This document shows, piece after piece, positions 53,901-62,058 of a stretch of 64,000 bases of DNA (its first letter is position 1; the number at the start of each line of letters is the position of its first letter). A program made the position numbers and the translations under genes. Source of the DNA: Sphingomonas hylomeconis (lineage in GTDB: Bacteria; Pseudomonadota; Alphaproteobacteria; Sphingomonadales; Sphingomonadaceae); contig NZ_JANQBK010000003.1 of the NCBI RefSeq assembly GCF_025370105.1, positions 248,001 to 312,000 on the forward strand, written 5' to 3'. A model generated the notes under the pieces. It saw nothing but the letters and a program-made list of their open reading frames with translations. It ran no database searches and had not been told where the DNA came from.

Positions 53901-54246
53901 TGGCGCGCACGTCGCGCCCGTCGATGCGATAGGCGGAGCCGGCGCCGCGTTCGATCCGGCGCACGATCTCGATCTCGGTCGCCGCGGCATCCTCGATCAG
54001 CATCGAGACCTCGGCGAATTCGCGCGCGGGCCGCGTCGCGGTGCCGGCGAAGATCACGTCTTGCATGCCGGCGCCGCGCAGCGAGCGCGCGGAGGTCTCG
54101 CCCATCGTCCAGCGCAGCGCCTCGAGCAGGTTCGATTTGCCGCACCCATTGGGCCCGACGATCCCGGTCAGCCCGGGTTCGATCCGCAGATCGGCGGCAT
54201 CGACGAAGCTCTTGAAGCCCGACAATCGAAGCCGTTTGATCTGCAC
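50845..54246 (-). CDS. smc: Chromosome segregation ATPase SMC
   Basis: A 1133-residue SMC protein, the core of the condensin-like complex. Walker A is GPNGCGKSNLLEALRW (K37, S38); two long coiled-coil stretches (about 165-480 and 640-980, extremely rich in A, E and R) flank a hinge (about 490-620); the C-terminal head has the signature LTLLSGGEQALTAVALIFGL and Walker B ICVLDEVDAPLDDANIE. Length is normal for alphaproteobacteria. The start is GTG. It is the last gene of a minus-strand run with two DsbA-like proteins; scpA and scpB are not here. The biased composition produces long spurious frames on the opposite strand. Confidence 0.96.
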   Translation of the reverse strand: MQIKRLRLSGFKSFVDAADLRIEPGLTGIVGPNGCGKSNLLEALRWTMGETSARSLRGAGMQDVIFAGTATRPAREFAEVSMLIEDAAATEIEIVRRIERGAGSAYRIDGRDVRAKDVALLFADAATGAHSPALVSQGRISAVISAKPTERRAMLEEAAGIAGLHVRRKDAEQKLRATEANLLRLDEVIADQDARAAALKRQARQAERYRTLSEQIRVAEARMIFARWRDAAAAADLAKAEAAAAETRVTDTAEQQRAAAAYQQQAAENLAGARAAALAARDVASEAGHQLAALRTERAAVDRRLRDLGDTRLRLADDRQREGALAHDAAEALARLAAEAKALEARIADAAAQVPGMAAALAEAEQAARDAEVALAQALAAQASEAAEARVADAALAAARARTERSERDLARVTAEVSAIGDAAPLASERSAAAARRAQALRDGDAARTNLAAAETQERAAVDERDGAQARRGAARADLSALDSEAAALTRATQRSGRDRLLDHLRADAGFERALAAALGDDLEAGLDASAERFWAGAAALPGDPPAPPGTVALGGHVAAPDLLGRRLAQIFVAEADDGQPLAVGQRLVTLAGVLRRWDGYVAKSGGAAAAERLERLNRLRAIDAERPAAASALAAAEADLARIEAAIAAAKRLGSDARRALETAEAQARDAAKAEDRAAAALERIATQRADLDARRARIATDLTEAQVEFEAAGRAKAALPDGSATRDRVAALSSQAETRRTAVASARADRATLDRALAQDRDRLASGSGEAKGWRARAGEAARRITDMDKREAALAQEIDALADKPGEIDAAIGTLEAAHQAARAEADTAQAAERNAEGVLRETETVARMASEALAQAREVRAGALARTENQELRRVEMGRLSGERFACPAPVLPERVGFAVDTVRSPQDEGQAHERLSLDRERIGPVNLVAESELAELESASSGNAAEREELGLAVNRLRGSIGTLNREGRQRLLAAFEAVNGHFQRLFTTLFNGGAAHLELIDSDDPLEAGLEIMAQPPGKRLQSLTLLSGGEQALTAVALIFGLFLTNPAPICVLDEVDAPLDDANIERFCGLLDAMTRETQTRYLIVTHNAVTMSRMHRLFGVTMIEQGVSRLVSVDLGGAESLLAA

Positions 54247-54279
54247 TGAAGTCCCGCGCCCCCGCTCAGAACCGAGCGA

Positions 54280-55020
54280 TCAGCCGCCCGCTGCCTTGAG
54301 CAGCGGCTCGAGCGACGACCAGCCGACCGCATCGGCCTTGGTGCCGTTGATCAGGAAGGTCGGGGTGCCGGTCACGCCGCCCTCCTGCGTGGCGGTATCG
54401 CTGAACTTGGCGAGCGCATCGGTCTTGGCCTTGTCGGCGAGGCAGGCGCGCGCCTGCGGCTCGGAAATGCCGCGCTGCTTGACGAAGTCGATCATGCCCA
54501 TCTGTTCGGCCAGGGTGGTGAGCTGCTGGCTCGGCGTCTGGCTCTGCAGCTGCGCCTGCACCGCCGAGGACATGCTCTGCAGCTTGTCGAGATAGCTCTG
54601 CTGGTTCTGGTACATCTGTTCGAGGATCGGGAAGAAGGTCTGCGGGCCGGAGCAATTGCCGAGCAGGCCGAGCGCCAGATCGGGCGCGCCGTGCACGAAG
54701 AAATCGCGGAATTCATAGGATACCTTGCCGGTCTTCACGTAACCGTCGATCAGCGGGCGCATGCCTTCGCGGCCGAACTGGCCGCAGGTTGGGCAGGAGC
54801 GCGAGCCATATTCGATCAGCTTGATCGGCGCATTGGGATTGCCCATCACATGTCCGCCCTCGGGCGTCACGGCGACGGTCTCTTCCCAATTCTGCCCGGC
54901 TGGCGCGGCGACGGCGGCGACCGGCTTGGCCGGCGATCCGGCGGATACGTTGCTGCTGCTGTCGTCACCGCAGGCGGCGAGGGCGAGCGGCAGGATGAGG
55001 CAGGCGATAGGCAGTTTCAT
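54280..55020 (-). CDS. DsbA-like thioredoxin-fold lipoprotein
   Basis: A 246-residue protein with lipoprotein signal MKLPIACLILPLALAAC (C17) and a DsbA-type thioredoxin domain with an inserted helical region. The active site is CPTC in GSRSCPTCGQFG; the cis-proline loop is VTGTPTFLINGTKA. CPTC differs from the CPHC of its neighbour and of classic DsbA and should shift its redox potential. Possible roles are thiol oxidation or isomerisation at the periplasmic face of a membrane. It lies 19 bases after the second DsbA-like gene and 33 before smc. Confidence 0.88.
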   Translation of the reverse strand: MKLPIACLILPLALAACGDDSSSNVSAGSPAKPVAAVAAPAGQNWEETVAVTPEGGHVMGNPNAPIKLIEYGSRSCPTCGQFGREGMRPLIDGYVKTGKVSYEFRDFFVHGAPDLALGLLGNCSGPQTFFPILEQMYQNQQSYLDKLQSMSSAVQAQLQSQTPSQQLTTLAEQMGMIDFVKQRGISEPQARACLADKAKTDALAKFSDTATQEGGVTGTPTFLINGTKADAVGWSSLEPLLKAAGG

Positions 55021-55039
55021 TGAGGGCTACTCCAGGGGA

Positions 55040-55735
55040 TTATTTGGCGCCGGCGGCGCGCAGGATCTTTTCCAACTTCGCCCAGTCGAGCGAGGCATAG
55101 GCTTTGCCGTTGACGACGAAGGTCGGCGTGCCGCCCGGCTGCGGCGCGGCGGCGGCGGCGATCGCCTTCCAGCTCTTGTCGCTCATCGCGGCGATCTGCA
55201 GGATCGCGGCATCGTCGTCGAAACAGGCGGTCAGCGCGGCATCGCTCAGGCCGCGCGCCTTGCCGATATCGGCCAGCCCCGCGCCGTACGCCAGCGCACG
55301 AACCTGCGCGCCCTGCGGATACAGCGCCATGCGCTGGGCATTGCTCTGTTCGAAGCGCATGCCCTGCGGATACCAGTCGTCCTGCTTGGCGAACAGCTGT
55401 TCGCTGGTGCCGAGAAAGCCTGCCGGTCCGGCGCAGCGCGCGATCACCGTCGCCGCGAGATCGAGCCGGTCGCGCGTCGCATGCCGCAGTTCGACACTGG
55501 TCGAGCCCGAGCGAATGAATTTCTCGCGCAGCGTCGGACCCGACTGGCCGGCATAATGCGCGCAATGCGGGCAGGTGTAGCTGAGATATTCGACCAGCTT
55601 CACCTTCGCTGCCGGATTGCCGATCCGGTACGCGCCATCGGCCGTCCGCGTGACGGTCTTGGTCCAGTCGCGCGGGGCGGGCGCGGCGCCGGCCAGCAAT
55701 GGTAGCATCAGGAACGCGAGCAGCAGGCGGATCAT
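55040..55735 (-). CDS. DsbA-like thiol:disulfide interchange protein
   Basis: A 231-residue periplasmic protein with signal peptide MIRLLLAFLMLPLLAGAAPA and a DsbA-type domain. The active site is CPHC in YLSYTCPHCAHYAG, identical to classic DsbA; GTPTFVVNGKAYASLDW is the cis-proline region. Two other cysteines (IARCAGP and LTACFDD) could form a structural disulfide. It probably introduces disulfides into exported proteins, recycled by the DsbB at 40.5 kb. Its start overlaps the stop of the DUF721 gene (ATGA). Confidence 0.9.
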   Translation of the reverse strand: MIRLLLAFLMLPLLAGAAPAPRDWTKTVTRTADGAYRIGNPAAKVKLVEYLSYTCPHCAHYAGQSGPTLREKFIRSGSTSVELRHATRDRLDLAATVIARCAGPAGFLGTSEQLFAKQDDWYPQGMRFEQSNAQRMALYPQGAQVRALAYGAGLADIGKARGLSDAALTACFDDDAAILQIAAMSDKSWKAIAAAAAPQPGGTPTFVVNGKAYASLDWAKLEKILRAAGAK

Positions 55736-56259
55736 TCGTCGTGGCTTCCGATGACAGGGGGACCGCTGGTGGCGGCGACGCCGGCGGCGAGCGCCTCGAG
55801 CACCGCCTTAAGTTCGGGATCGGCGATCGTGCGCAGGCTCTCGCCCAGTTCGGCCGGAATCGGTTTCAGCGACGGCGGCGCGGCGCGGACGCGCGGCGCG
55901 GGCACATCGCCCTGGCGCATCTGCACGCGCGCGATCGCGGCATAGCCGAAGAAGCGGTTGACGCGATCGATGATCTCGGGCGCGATATGCTGCATCATCG
56001 TGCCATGCGCGCCGCGCACCACCAGGTTGAGCGTGCCTTCCGCGCGCTTGCCCGGCGGGAAGCGGATCGATTCGGGCGCCGACACGCCGGCATAGCGCGG
56101 GCCGACGATCTCCGCCCAGCGCGTGACCACCGCGCTCTGTACGAAGCCGAATCGCCGGAATGCGGCGCGGCCGGCATCGGGCAGCAGCTCGGCCACGCTG
56201 CGCGCACGGCCGCCGCGGACATGCTCGATCTTGGAGGGAGGAACGGCGCGCTTGCTCAT
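55732..56259 (-). CDS. DUF721 domain-containing protein
   Basis: A 175-residue protein with a DUF721 domain (about 15-110: SVAELLPDAGRAAFRRFGFV; VTRWAEIVGPRYAGVSAPES; GTLNLVVRGAHGTMMQHIAP). The family is related to DciA, which loads or assists the replicative helicase in bacteria without DnaC, so a replication role is possible. A variable C-terminal tail follows. ATG at 56259 is chosen; ATG at 56271 is also possible. It overlaps the dsbA start and is divergent from mutY, the usual alphaproteobacterial neighbour. Confidence 0.85.
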   Translation of the reverse strand: MSKRAVPPSKIEHVRGGRARSVAELLPDAGRAAFRRFGFVQSAVVTRWAEIVGPRYAGVSAPESIRFPPGKRAEGTLNLVVRGAHGTMMQHIAPEIIDRVNRFFGYAAIARVQMRQGDVPAPRVRAAPPSLKPIPAELGESLRTIADPELKAVLEALAAGVAATSGPPVIGSHDE

Positions 56260-56285
56260 CGCGGTACCCATGCCATAGCGGCGCG

Positions 56286-57347
56286 GTGCCCGCAAAGCCC
56301 CGATCCATCGCCCCCACTATATCGGGCCCGCTTCTTGCCTGGTATGACGCGCATGCCCGCATCCTGCCGTGGCGCGCCGCGCCGGGCGAACCGGCACCCG
56401 ACCCGTACCGCGTGTGGCTGTCCGAAATCATGCTGCAGCAGACCACCGTCGCCACGGTGCGCCCGAAATTCGCGCTGTTCACCCGCCGCTGGCCCGATTT
56501 TGCCGCGCTTGCGGCGGCAGACGAGCACGAGGTGATGAGCGCCTGGGCGGGGCTCGGTTATTATGCACGGGCGCGCAACCTGATCGCCTGCGCCAAAATG
56601 GTCGTGGCTGAGCATGGCGGGCAGTTCCCGGGCAGCGAAGCGGCACTGCGTACGCTGCCGGGGATCGGCGATTATACCGCGGCGGCGATCGCCAGCATCG
56701 CGTTCGGCGAACGCGCGGTGGTGATCGATACCAATGTCGAGCGCGTGGTGGCGCGGCTGTTCGCGATCGCTACGCCGCTGCCCGCAGGACGTCCGGCGAT
56801 CCGCGCGGCGGCCGACACGATCGTGCCGGACCAGCGCTCGGGGGATTTCGCGCAGGCGATGATGGATTTGGGCGCGAGCATCTGCACGCCACGCAATCCG
56901 AAATGTCTGGCCTGTCCGCTGAACCAGGACTGCGCAGGGTTCGCCAGCGGCGCACCGGAGGCCTTTCCGGTCAAGGCGGCCAAGGCAGCCAAGCCGCAAC
57001 GTTACGGCACGATCTTCTGGGCGGAGCGCGGCGGGCAGGTGCTGCTCGTGCGCCGCCCGCCGCGCGGGCTGCTGGGCGGGATGCGCGCCCTGCCGACCGG
57101 GCCATGGGCCGATGCCGCGCCGGGGCTGGCCGATGCGCCGCTCGCGGCCGACTGGCGCCTGCTGGACGCGACGGTCGCCCATGTCTTTACCCACTTCCGG
57201 CTCGAACTGGCGCTTGCCGTGGCGCCTGCGGACAGGCATTCGAACGCCGGGGAATGGTGGCCGATCGCCGACATCGAATCGGCAGGGCTACCGACGGTTT
57301 TCGCCAAGGCCGCAGCCGCGATCGCGGGGCCGGGATCGGGAGAGTGA
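56286..57347 (+). CDS. mutY: A/G-specific adenine glycosylase MutY
   Basis: A 353-residue DNA repair glycosylase removing adenine opposite 8-oxoguanine. LPWRAAPGEPAPDPYRVWLS, the catalytic-glutamate region SEIMLQQTTVATV, the helix-hairpin-helix LRTLPGIGDYTAAAIASIAF with its aspartate, and the Fe-S ligands in CTPRNPKCLACPLNQDC (C-x6-C-x2-C-x5-C) are all present. The C-terminal NUDIX-like domain (about 235-353) recognises 8-oxoG. The start is GTG at 56286, only about 26 bases from the divergent DUF721 start; no ATG fits. Confidence 0.95.
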   Translation: MPAKPRSIAPTISGPLLAWYDAHARILPWRAAPGEPAPDPYRVWLSEIMLQQTTVATVRPKFALFTRRWPDFAALAAADEHEVMSAWAGLGYYARARNLIACAKMVVAEHGGQFPGSEAALRTLPGIGDYTAAAIASIAFGERAVVIDTNVERVVARLFAIATPLPAGRPAIRAAADTIVPDQRSGDFAQAMMDLGASICTPRNPKCLACPLNQDCAGFASGAPEAFPVKAAKAAKPQRYGTIFWAERGGQVLLVRRPPRGLLGGMRALPTGPWADAAPGLADAPLAADWRLLDATVAHVFTHFRLELALAVAPADRHSNAGEWWPIADIESAGLPTVFAKAAAAIAGPGSGE

Positions 57348-57348
57348 C

Positions 57349-58764
57349 ATGAAGTCCTTCAAGCTTTTGGTATCGGCCGGTGCACTGGCCACCTTGCTGG
57401 CCAGCGCGGGCGTGGCGCAGCAGGCTGCACCGCAGGCGCCGCACCCGGCGGCGCAAGCCGCCGTTGCATCGGCTCGCGCTCCGATCAGCGCCGTCCCCGC
57501 ACTGCTGCCGACCACGCAGGCGATGTTCGAGGGCTATGTGCGCGACAATAAGATGCCTGGCATCGTCGGCGCGTTCGGCGTCGCCGACATGCCGACGACC
57601 TTCCTCGCCGCCGGAAAGATTAACGACGACGCGACTGGCGCCAAGGCCGGGCCGGACAGTCTGTGGCGCGTCTATTCGATGACCAAGCCGATCACCGGCA
57701 TCGCGGCGATGCTGCTGGTCGAGGACGGCAAGATCAAGCTCGACGATCCGGTGAGCAAGTTCATCCCGGCGTTCAAGAACATGACCGTGCTGGACAGCCC
57801 CGATTCGCTCAAGAGCCATCCGGCCAAGACGCCGATCACGATCCGCATGCTGCTCACGCACAGTGCGGGCCTTGGCTACAGCATCATCACCAAGGGCGCA
57901 CTCAAGGCGGAATATGATCGGCTCGGCATCAATCCGGCGCAGGTCAACAACCAGTTCGAGGCCGAGGCGCGCAAGACCCGCCCGGCGACGCTGGAGGCGT
58001 TCGCCAACACCGTCGCCAGCGTGCCTTTGGCCTACGAGCCCGGCACCAAGTGGAGCTATTCGATCGGGCTCGACGTGATGGGCCGCGTGATCGAGGTGGC
58101 CAGCGGCATGAGCTTCGACGGCTTCGTGCAGCAGCGCATCTTCGATCCGCTCGGCATGACATCGAGCTACTGGACCGTGCCGTCGAGCGAGATTTCGCGC
58201 TTCTCGACCAACTATGCCTTCACCAAGGCAAGCATGGCGCAGATCAATCCGGCGTTCGACACGTCGAAGATCGACGACAAGGCGCGCATGCCGCTCGATG
58301 CCGCGACGACCTCGGTATGGTTGAAGGCGCCGAGCTTCCCTTATGGCGGCGCAGGCCTCGTCATGTCGGCGCGCGATTATGACGCGTTCCTGCACATGCT
58401 GCAGAATTACGGCGAATTGAACGGCAAGCGCGTGATGAAGACCGAGACGGCCAAGCTCGCCATGTCCAACCTGTTGCCGCCAGGCGTGGTCTTCTCCGGC
58501 ACGGTCGCGAGCACCGGCGGCAATACGGCCGGCCCGAAGATGGGCTTCGGCGCGGGCGGATCGGTCTATCTCGAGGATTTCCCCGGCGGTGCGGGCAAGG
58601 GCACCTATGGCTGGGGCGGGGCGGCCGGGACGGTGGCGTTCGTCGATGCCGGGCGCCGCACGCGCGGCACGATCATGGTCAATTACTTCCCGGGCGAAAC
58701 CTATCCGCTGCGCCAGGAAGTGCTGCCTGCCCTGATCGGCGACATGGCGCGCTACCAGAAGTGA
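57349..58764 (+). CDS. Secreted serine hydrolase, beta-lactamase/class C fold
   Basis: A 471-residue periplasmic protein with signal peptide MKSFKLLVSAGALATLLASA (cut near VAQ-QA) and a serine beta-lactamase-like domain. The SxxK nucleophile motif is S110-MTK113 in VYSMTKPITGIAAML; YSI at Y237 takes the place of the YxN motif; GKGTYGWGGAAGTVAF is near the expected third motif (HxG/KTG), without the lysine or histidine. Such proteins are often esterases or D-aminopeptidases rather than antibiotic-resistance enzymes. It starts one base after the mutY stop and overlaps nudC by four bases (GTGA). Confidence 0.88.
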   Translation: MKSFKLLVSAGALATLLASAGVAQQAAPQAPHPAAQAAVASARAPISAVPALLPTTQAMFEGYVRDNKMPGIVGAFGVADMPTTFLAAGKINDDATGAKAGPDSLWRVYSMTKPITGIAAMLLVEDGKIKLDDPVSKFIPAFKNMTVLDSPDSLKSHPAKTPITIRMLLTHSAGLGYSIITKGALKAEYDRLGINPAQVNNQFEAEARKTRPATLEAFANTVASVPLAYEPGTKWSYSIGLDVMGRVIEVASGMSFDGFVQQRIFDPLGMTSSYWTVPSSEISRFSTNYAFTKASMAQINPAFDTSKIDDKARMPLDAATTSVWLKAPSFPYGGAGLVMSARDYDAFLHMLQNYGELNGKRVMKTETAKLAMSNLLPPGVVFSGTVASTGGNTAGPKMGFGAGGSVYLEDFPGGAGKGTYGWGGAAGTVAFVDAGRRTRGTIMVNYFPGETYPLRQEVLPALIGDMARYQK

Positions 58765-59630
58765 TCGGCTTCACCGGCAACACGCTCGACCGCGCCGACG
58801 GCCTGCGGCACGATCCGGAGGCGTTCGCAGCGGCGGCGGGCGACTGGCGCGCACGGCTGCTCAAGCTCGACGGATTGCTGCCGGAGGTGAGCGACGACGG
58901 GCGGCTGGCATGGACTACGCTGGCCGACCTGCCCGACGATGCGCAACTGATCCTGCTCGGGCTGGACGAGGGGCGGCCGCATTTCGCCGCCTATCTGCCG
59001 GGGTTCAGGCCGAGCACTGCGCCGGCGATGCGCAGCCCTGCGCTGATGACCATGCTCGCTAGCCTCGCGCCGGGCGAGGCGGCGATCTATGCCGCGGCGC
59101 GGAGCCTGATCGATTGGCATGCGCGGCACGGCTTCTGCGCCAATTGCGGGACGGCCACTGCCGTCATTCGTGCCGGATGGGCCCGGCAATGCCCGAATTG
59201 CGCCGCGGAACACTTTCCGCGGGTCGATCCGGTGGTGATCATGATCGCCGAACATGATGGCCGCGCGCTGCTCGGCCGCGGCAAGAACTGGCCGGCAGGC
59301 CGCTATTCCGCGCTGGCCGGCTTCCTGGAGCCCGGCGAATCGATCGAGGAGGCGGTGGCGCGCGAGATCCACGAGGAGGCCGGCGTGCACGTGAACGACG
59401 TACGCTATGTCGCCAGCCAACCCTGGCCATTTCCCTCGTCGCTGATGATGGCCTGCGTCGCGACCGCGGCGGACGATGCGATCACGCTCGACACCAACGA
59501 GCTGGAAGACGCGATCTGGGTCCCGCGCGACACGGTCCGCGCAGTGCTGGCAGGCGAGCCCGGGCCGTTCCTCGCACCGCCGCCTTATGCGATCGCCCAT
59601 ACGCTGCTGATGGAATGGGCGAAAGGCTAG
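58761..59630 (+). CDS. nudC: NAD+ diphosphatase NudC (RNA de-NADing enzyme)
   Basis: A 289-residue Nudix hydrolase that cleaves NADH and removes NAD caps from RNA. A zinc ribbon (CANCGTATAVIRAGWARQC followed by PNCAAEHFPR) precedes the Nudix domain. The Nudix box is GFLEPGESIEEAVAREIHEE; SQPWPFPSSLMMACVA carries the NudC-specific SQPWPFPxS motif. The start is GTG in the GTGA overlap with the serine hydrolase stop. It is convergent with the sulfatase-fold gene. Confidence 0.95.
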   Translation: MIGFTGNTLDRADGLRHDPEAFAAAAGDWRARLLKLDGLLPEVSDDGRLAWTTLADLPDDAQLILLGLDEGRPHFAAYLPGFRPSTAPAMRSPALMTMLASLAPGEAAIYAAARSLIDWHARHGFCANCGTATAVIRAGWARQCPNCAAEHFPRVDPVVIMIAEHDGRALLGRGKNWPAGRYSALAGFLEPGESIEEAVAREIHEEAGVHVNDVRYVASQPWPFPSSLMMACVATAADDAITLDTNELEDAIWVPRDTVRAVLAGEPGPFLAPPPYAIAHTLLMEWAKG

Positions 59631-59645
59631 GGCGGCGTCAGCGAA

Positions 59646-61046
59646 TCAACGGCCGCGGTGACGCAACATGATCCAGGGGACCTGATCGGCCGAAAACATC
59701 GCCCGCTGTCGGCGGTCGTAAAAGGGCGGGCGGTGGTCGCCGACGATCAGCACGTCGGTGGAGGGGAAATCCACTGCCGTCATTTCGGTCGCCAGCCGGG
59801 CGAAGATGTCGCTCCAGATCTGGACCATGCGGCAGGCCATCGGCCCCTGTTCGGCCAGATCAGGATCGAACCGCTCGCAGCGGTCGGTGTGGAGGGCGGC
59901 AATGCTCGGCACCGGAAAGTGGGAATTCAGCGTCACCCAGTGGATGAACTGGGGGCGGTGTGCGCCCTTCAACTGGCGTGCGATAATCGTCGGGATATCC
60001 CGATCGCACGCGCCGGGAAACAGTCCGGGGCACTTTCCCGCACCAAGCGCCATCAGTTCGCGGCGGAACAGCAGGCGGTCCAGCCCGGCATTGGGATACC
60101 AACGGGCGCGGTCGTAGAATTGCGGCGTGAACCCGTGCATGGCGGTGGTTTCATAGCCGTCTCTGCGCAACGCCATCGGCAGGCAGGTCGGATCGGCATG
60201 GACAAGAAGCTCGTCATATCCGCCCCAGCGCCCGCACAGTTCGCGCACCTCCGACGTCACGGTCGAGCCGTAGAAGCGGGTCGCCCCCTGCCGAACCTCG
60301 TAGCGCTGTCGCATCGCGCCGCTGGTCAGGTGCTTGAACAGCGTGCGGAGCAGGGTGGGATCGCGCGGCAAGCCCATCGCCTCCACGTCGATCAGCACCA
60401 GGTTGCGGCGGTCGCCATCATGGCGGGCAAAGCCGCTCGATTGCACCGCCGACTGGAAAACCGCATCGCGTGCGTCGCGTTGATAGCTGCCTTTGTCGCT
60501 GATCGTGACCATCGCATCGGTCACCGACCATGCCAGGGTCAGGCCCAGCGCGATCGATAACGACGTGCCGGTTTCAAACGCCATGTCGCGCCGGGCGCTC
60601 CACCAGCCGAGGACCATGATCGCGATCAGCCCGGCAGCGGCGACCAGATATTCCGGCGCTGCCGTAGGACGCATTTCCGGCAGCACGTCGAGCGATGACA
60701 GGATCGTGGCCGGGGTGAGGCTGAAGAGCTGAGCCACGAACACGATCACGGATGCCAGCAGTGCGGCGATGAAGCCCATGCGCTTGATCAGCGCAGGCCA
60801 GCCCCGGACGAGCAAGCCGATGGCGCTGGTCACCAGGATGACGGCCGAGCGCGGCGGGCTGCCGAACAGCCACAGCAGCGAAATCCCGGCATTCGCGAGC
60901 AGGATCCAGAGAAACAGCCACGCCCGCAACCGCGCCCATTCGCGCTTTGCCACAATGGGGAGGGTTTTGTCGGGTGGTGCAGCGCGGGCGGCAATCTGGG
61001 CGCCGGTCAGTCCTGGATACAGGAGGTATTGCCGGGACCCATTCAC
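59646..61046 (-). CDS. LtaS-like membrane sulfatase-fold phosphotransferase
   Basis: A 466-residue protein with four to five transmembrane helices in the first 180 residues and a periplasmic alkaline-phosphatase/sulfatase-fold domain. Likely metal and nucleophile motifs are NLVLIDVEAMG, YGSTVTSEVRELCG (a threonine nucleophile, as in lipoteichoic-acid synthases and phosphoglycerol transferases), HWVTLNSHFPVPS and DVLIVGDHRPPF. It may transfer phosphoglycerol or phosphoethanolamine to a surface glycan. The start appears to be GTG at 61046, with GAGAGG some distance upstream. The upstream gap is strikingly AT-rich. No glycan cluster adjoins it. Confidence 0.7.
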   Translation of the reverse strand: MNGSRQYLLYPGLTGAQIAARAAPPDKTLPIVAKREWARLRAWLFLWILLANAGISLLWLFGSPPRSAVILVTSAIGLLVRGWPALIKRMGFIAALLASVIVFVAQLFSLTPATILSSLDVLPEMRPTAAPEYLVAAAGLIAIMVLGWWSARRDMAFETGTSLSIALGLTLAWSVTDAMVTISDKGSYQRDARDAVFQSAVQSSGFARHDGDRRNLVLIDVEAMGLPRDPTLLRTLFKHLTSGAMRQRYEVRQGATRFYGSTVTSEVRELCGRWGGYDELLVHADPTCLPMALRRDGYETTAMHGFTPQFYDRARWYPNAGLDRLLFRRELMALGAGKCPGLFPGACDRDIPTIIARQLKGAHRPQFIHWVTLNSHFPVPSIAALHTDRCERFDPDLAEQGPMACRMVQIWSDIFARLATEMTAVDFPSTDVLIVGDHRPPFYDRRQRAMFSADQVPWIMLRHRGR

Positions 61047-61059
61047 GTTCTACCGCTTC

Positions 61060-61195
61060 CTCTCAGAAGCAGCAGAAAATAGTCAAACGTATTTAATCAT
61101 AAGTAAAAGTGGCCATTAAAACCAAAGAACATAAGTCAATGAAATTTATCAAGTAAGTATATCACATCTGATCTTTGAACATTTTTTGTTGCGCT
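61060..61195. other. AT-rich intergenic island
   Basis: About 135 bases with runs such as AAAATAGTCAAACGTATTTA and CATTTTTTG, in sharp contrast to the GC-rich surroundings. It lies between the merR stop and the sulfatase-fold gene start, so it may hold that gene's promoter, or a protein-binding (GapR/H-NS-like) site. No reading frame was seen in it. Confidence 0.75.
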
Positions 61196-61280
61196 GGGAT
61201 AGGGTCCGGCCCGGGCGTTGGCACGTTCATGGTAAGCCTGCTGTTCTGTTCGGGCCGTCATCGCCAGGAAAGCGTCGACC

Positions 61281-61724
61281 TCATGCCGGCCTGGCGCTGG
61301 TCTGCGGCACGGCGCCGTCTCGCGTCCGCGCTGGTTTCCGTCGTGATGCCGGGATTCGCGCCAGCGCCTGGCATTCGATCGTCTCCAGTTCCGCCAGCGT
61401 CTCGGCGATCGCTTCGCGCTGGCGATCGAGCAGGTCGATGCGCTGGCGGCAGCGTTCGGCCAAAGCGCGCATCTGTTCGACATGCTGCGGATCGGCGTCG
61501 TAGAGGTCGAGGAACTGTTCGATGTCGCGGAGCGAAAAGCCCAGCCGCTTGCCGCGCAGGATCAGCTGCATGCGCGCGATCTGCTTCTTGGTGTAGACGC
61601 GGATCGCGCCGACGCGACATGGCGTGATCAGCCCCTTGTCCTCGTAGAAGCGCAACGTGCGCGGCGTGATGTCCAGCATCCGCGCGACATCGTTGATACC
61701 TGTCAGATCCTCTTGCTCGGTCAT
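61281..61724 (-). CDS. MerR family transcriptional regulator
   Basis: A 147-residue regulator. The N-terminal winged helix-turn-helix (GINDVARMLDITPRTLRFYE followed by DKGLITPCRVGAIRVYTKKQ) and IARMQLILRGKRLGFSLRDI are canonical MerR; a dimerising coiled coil follows (about 85-125, EQMRALAERCRQRIDLLDRQ). The C-terminal tail is short with no metal-binding cysteine cluster, so the ligand is not a metal of the MerR/CueR kind. The ATG at 61724 is preceded by GGGGGA; the frame is open far upstream. Candidate targets are the divergent DUF2147 gene and itself. Confidence 0.92.
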   Translation of the reverse strand: MTEQEDLTGINDVARMLDITPRTLRFYEDKGLITPCRVGAIRVYTKKQIARMQLILRGKRLGFSLRDIEQFLDLYDADPQHVEQMRALAERCRQRIDLLDRQREAIAETLAELETIECQALARIPASRRKPARTRDGAVPQTSARPA

Positions 61725-62058
61725 CCGTCCCCCTTCGCGCGATGCGGTTGCCTGCCATTGCCCTGGCAGATCCGTCGGCCGATTTCCGTTGTGGATCGGC
61801 GGCCGCGCATCGTTTTCGGGTGAAGTGTCGCGTATTTCGGGGCGGTGGGGAAGCGCCTTATTGTCGTACAATCGTGTCGCGGGCGCGGCATCGCGCTTGA
61901 CTTGCCGGGCGATGTTTCTACGGGACACACCCGATGCCGTATACGTCAACCGACCCGCGCGATGAGCTGGTTCGGGGCGCGTTAGCAAGACCGTATCATA
62001 CGGCGTTGGCGCGATATGCGATGGCCTAATGCCCGTTGGTCGGGCGGGAGAGGAAAAT
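61725..62058. promoter_or_regulatory. 334-base divergent intergenic region (merR / DUF2147)
   Basis: This non-coding stretch should contain promoters for both neighbours. A perfect small dyad CCGTAT-C-ATACGG and a CGTATACG palindrome are visible near 61940-62010, and a TTGACT near 61896-61901 could be a -35. None is strong enough to define an operator; MerR proteins typically bind dyads between an over-long -35/-10 spacer. No gene was recognised in it. Confidence 0.4.

Noticed and set aside
51163..54249. A continuous 1028-codon open frame on the plus strand opposite smc
   Set aside because: It mirrors the alanine/arginine/glutamate-rich coiled coil of SMC in a GC-rich genome. The translation is arginine-rich and without domains; SMC on the other strand has every expected motif.
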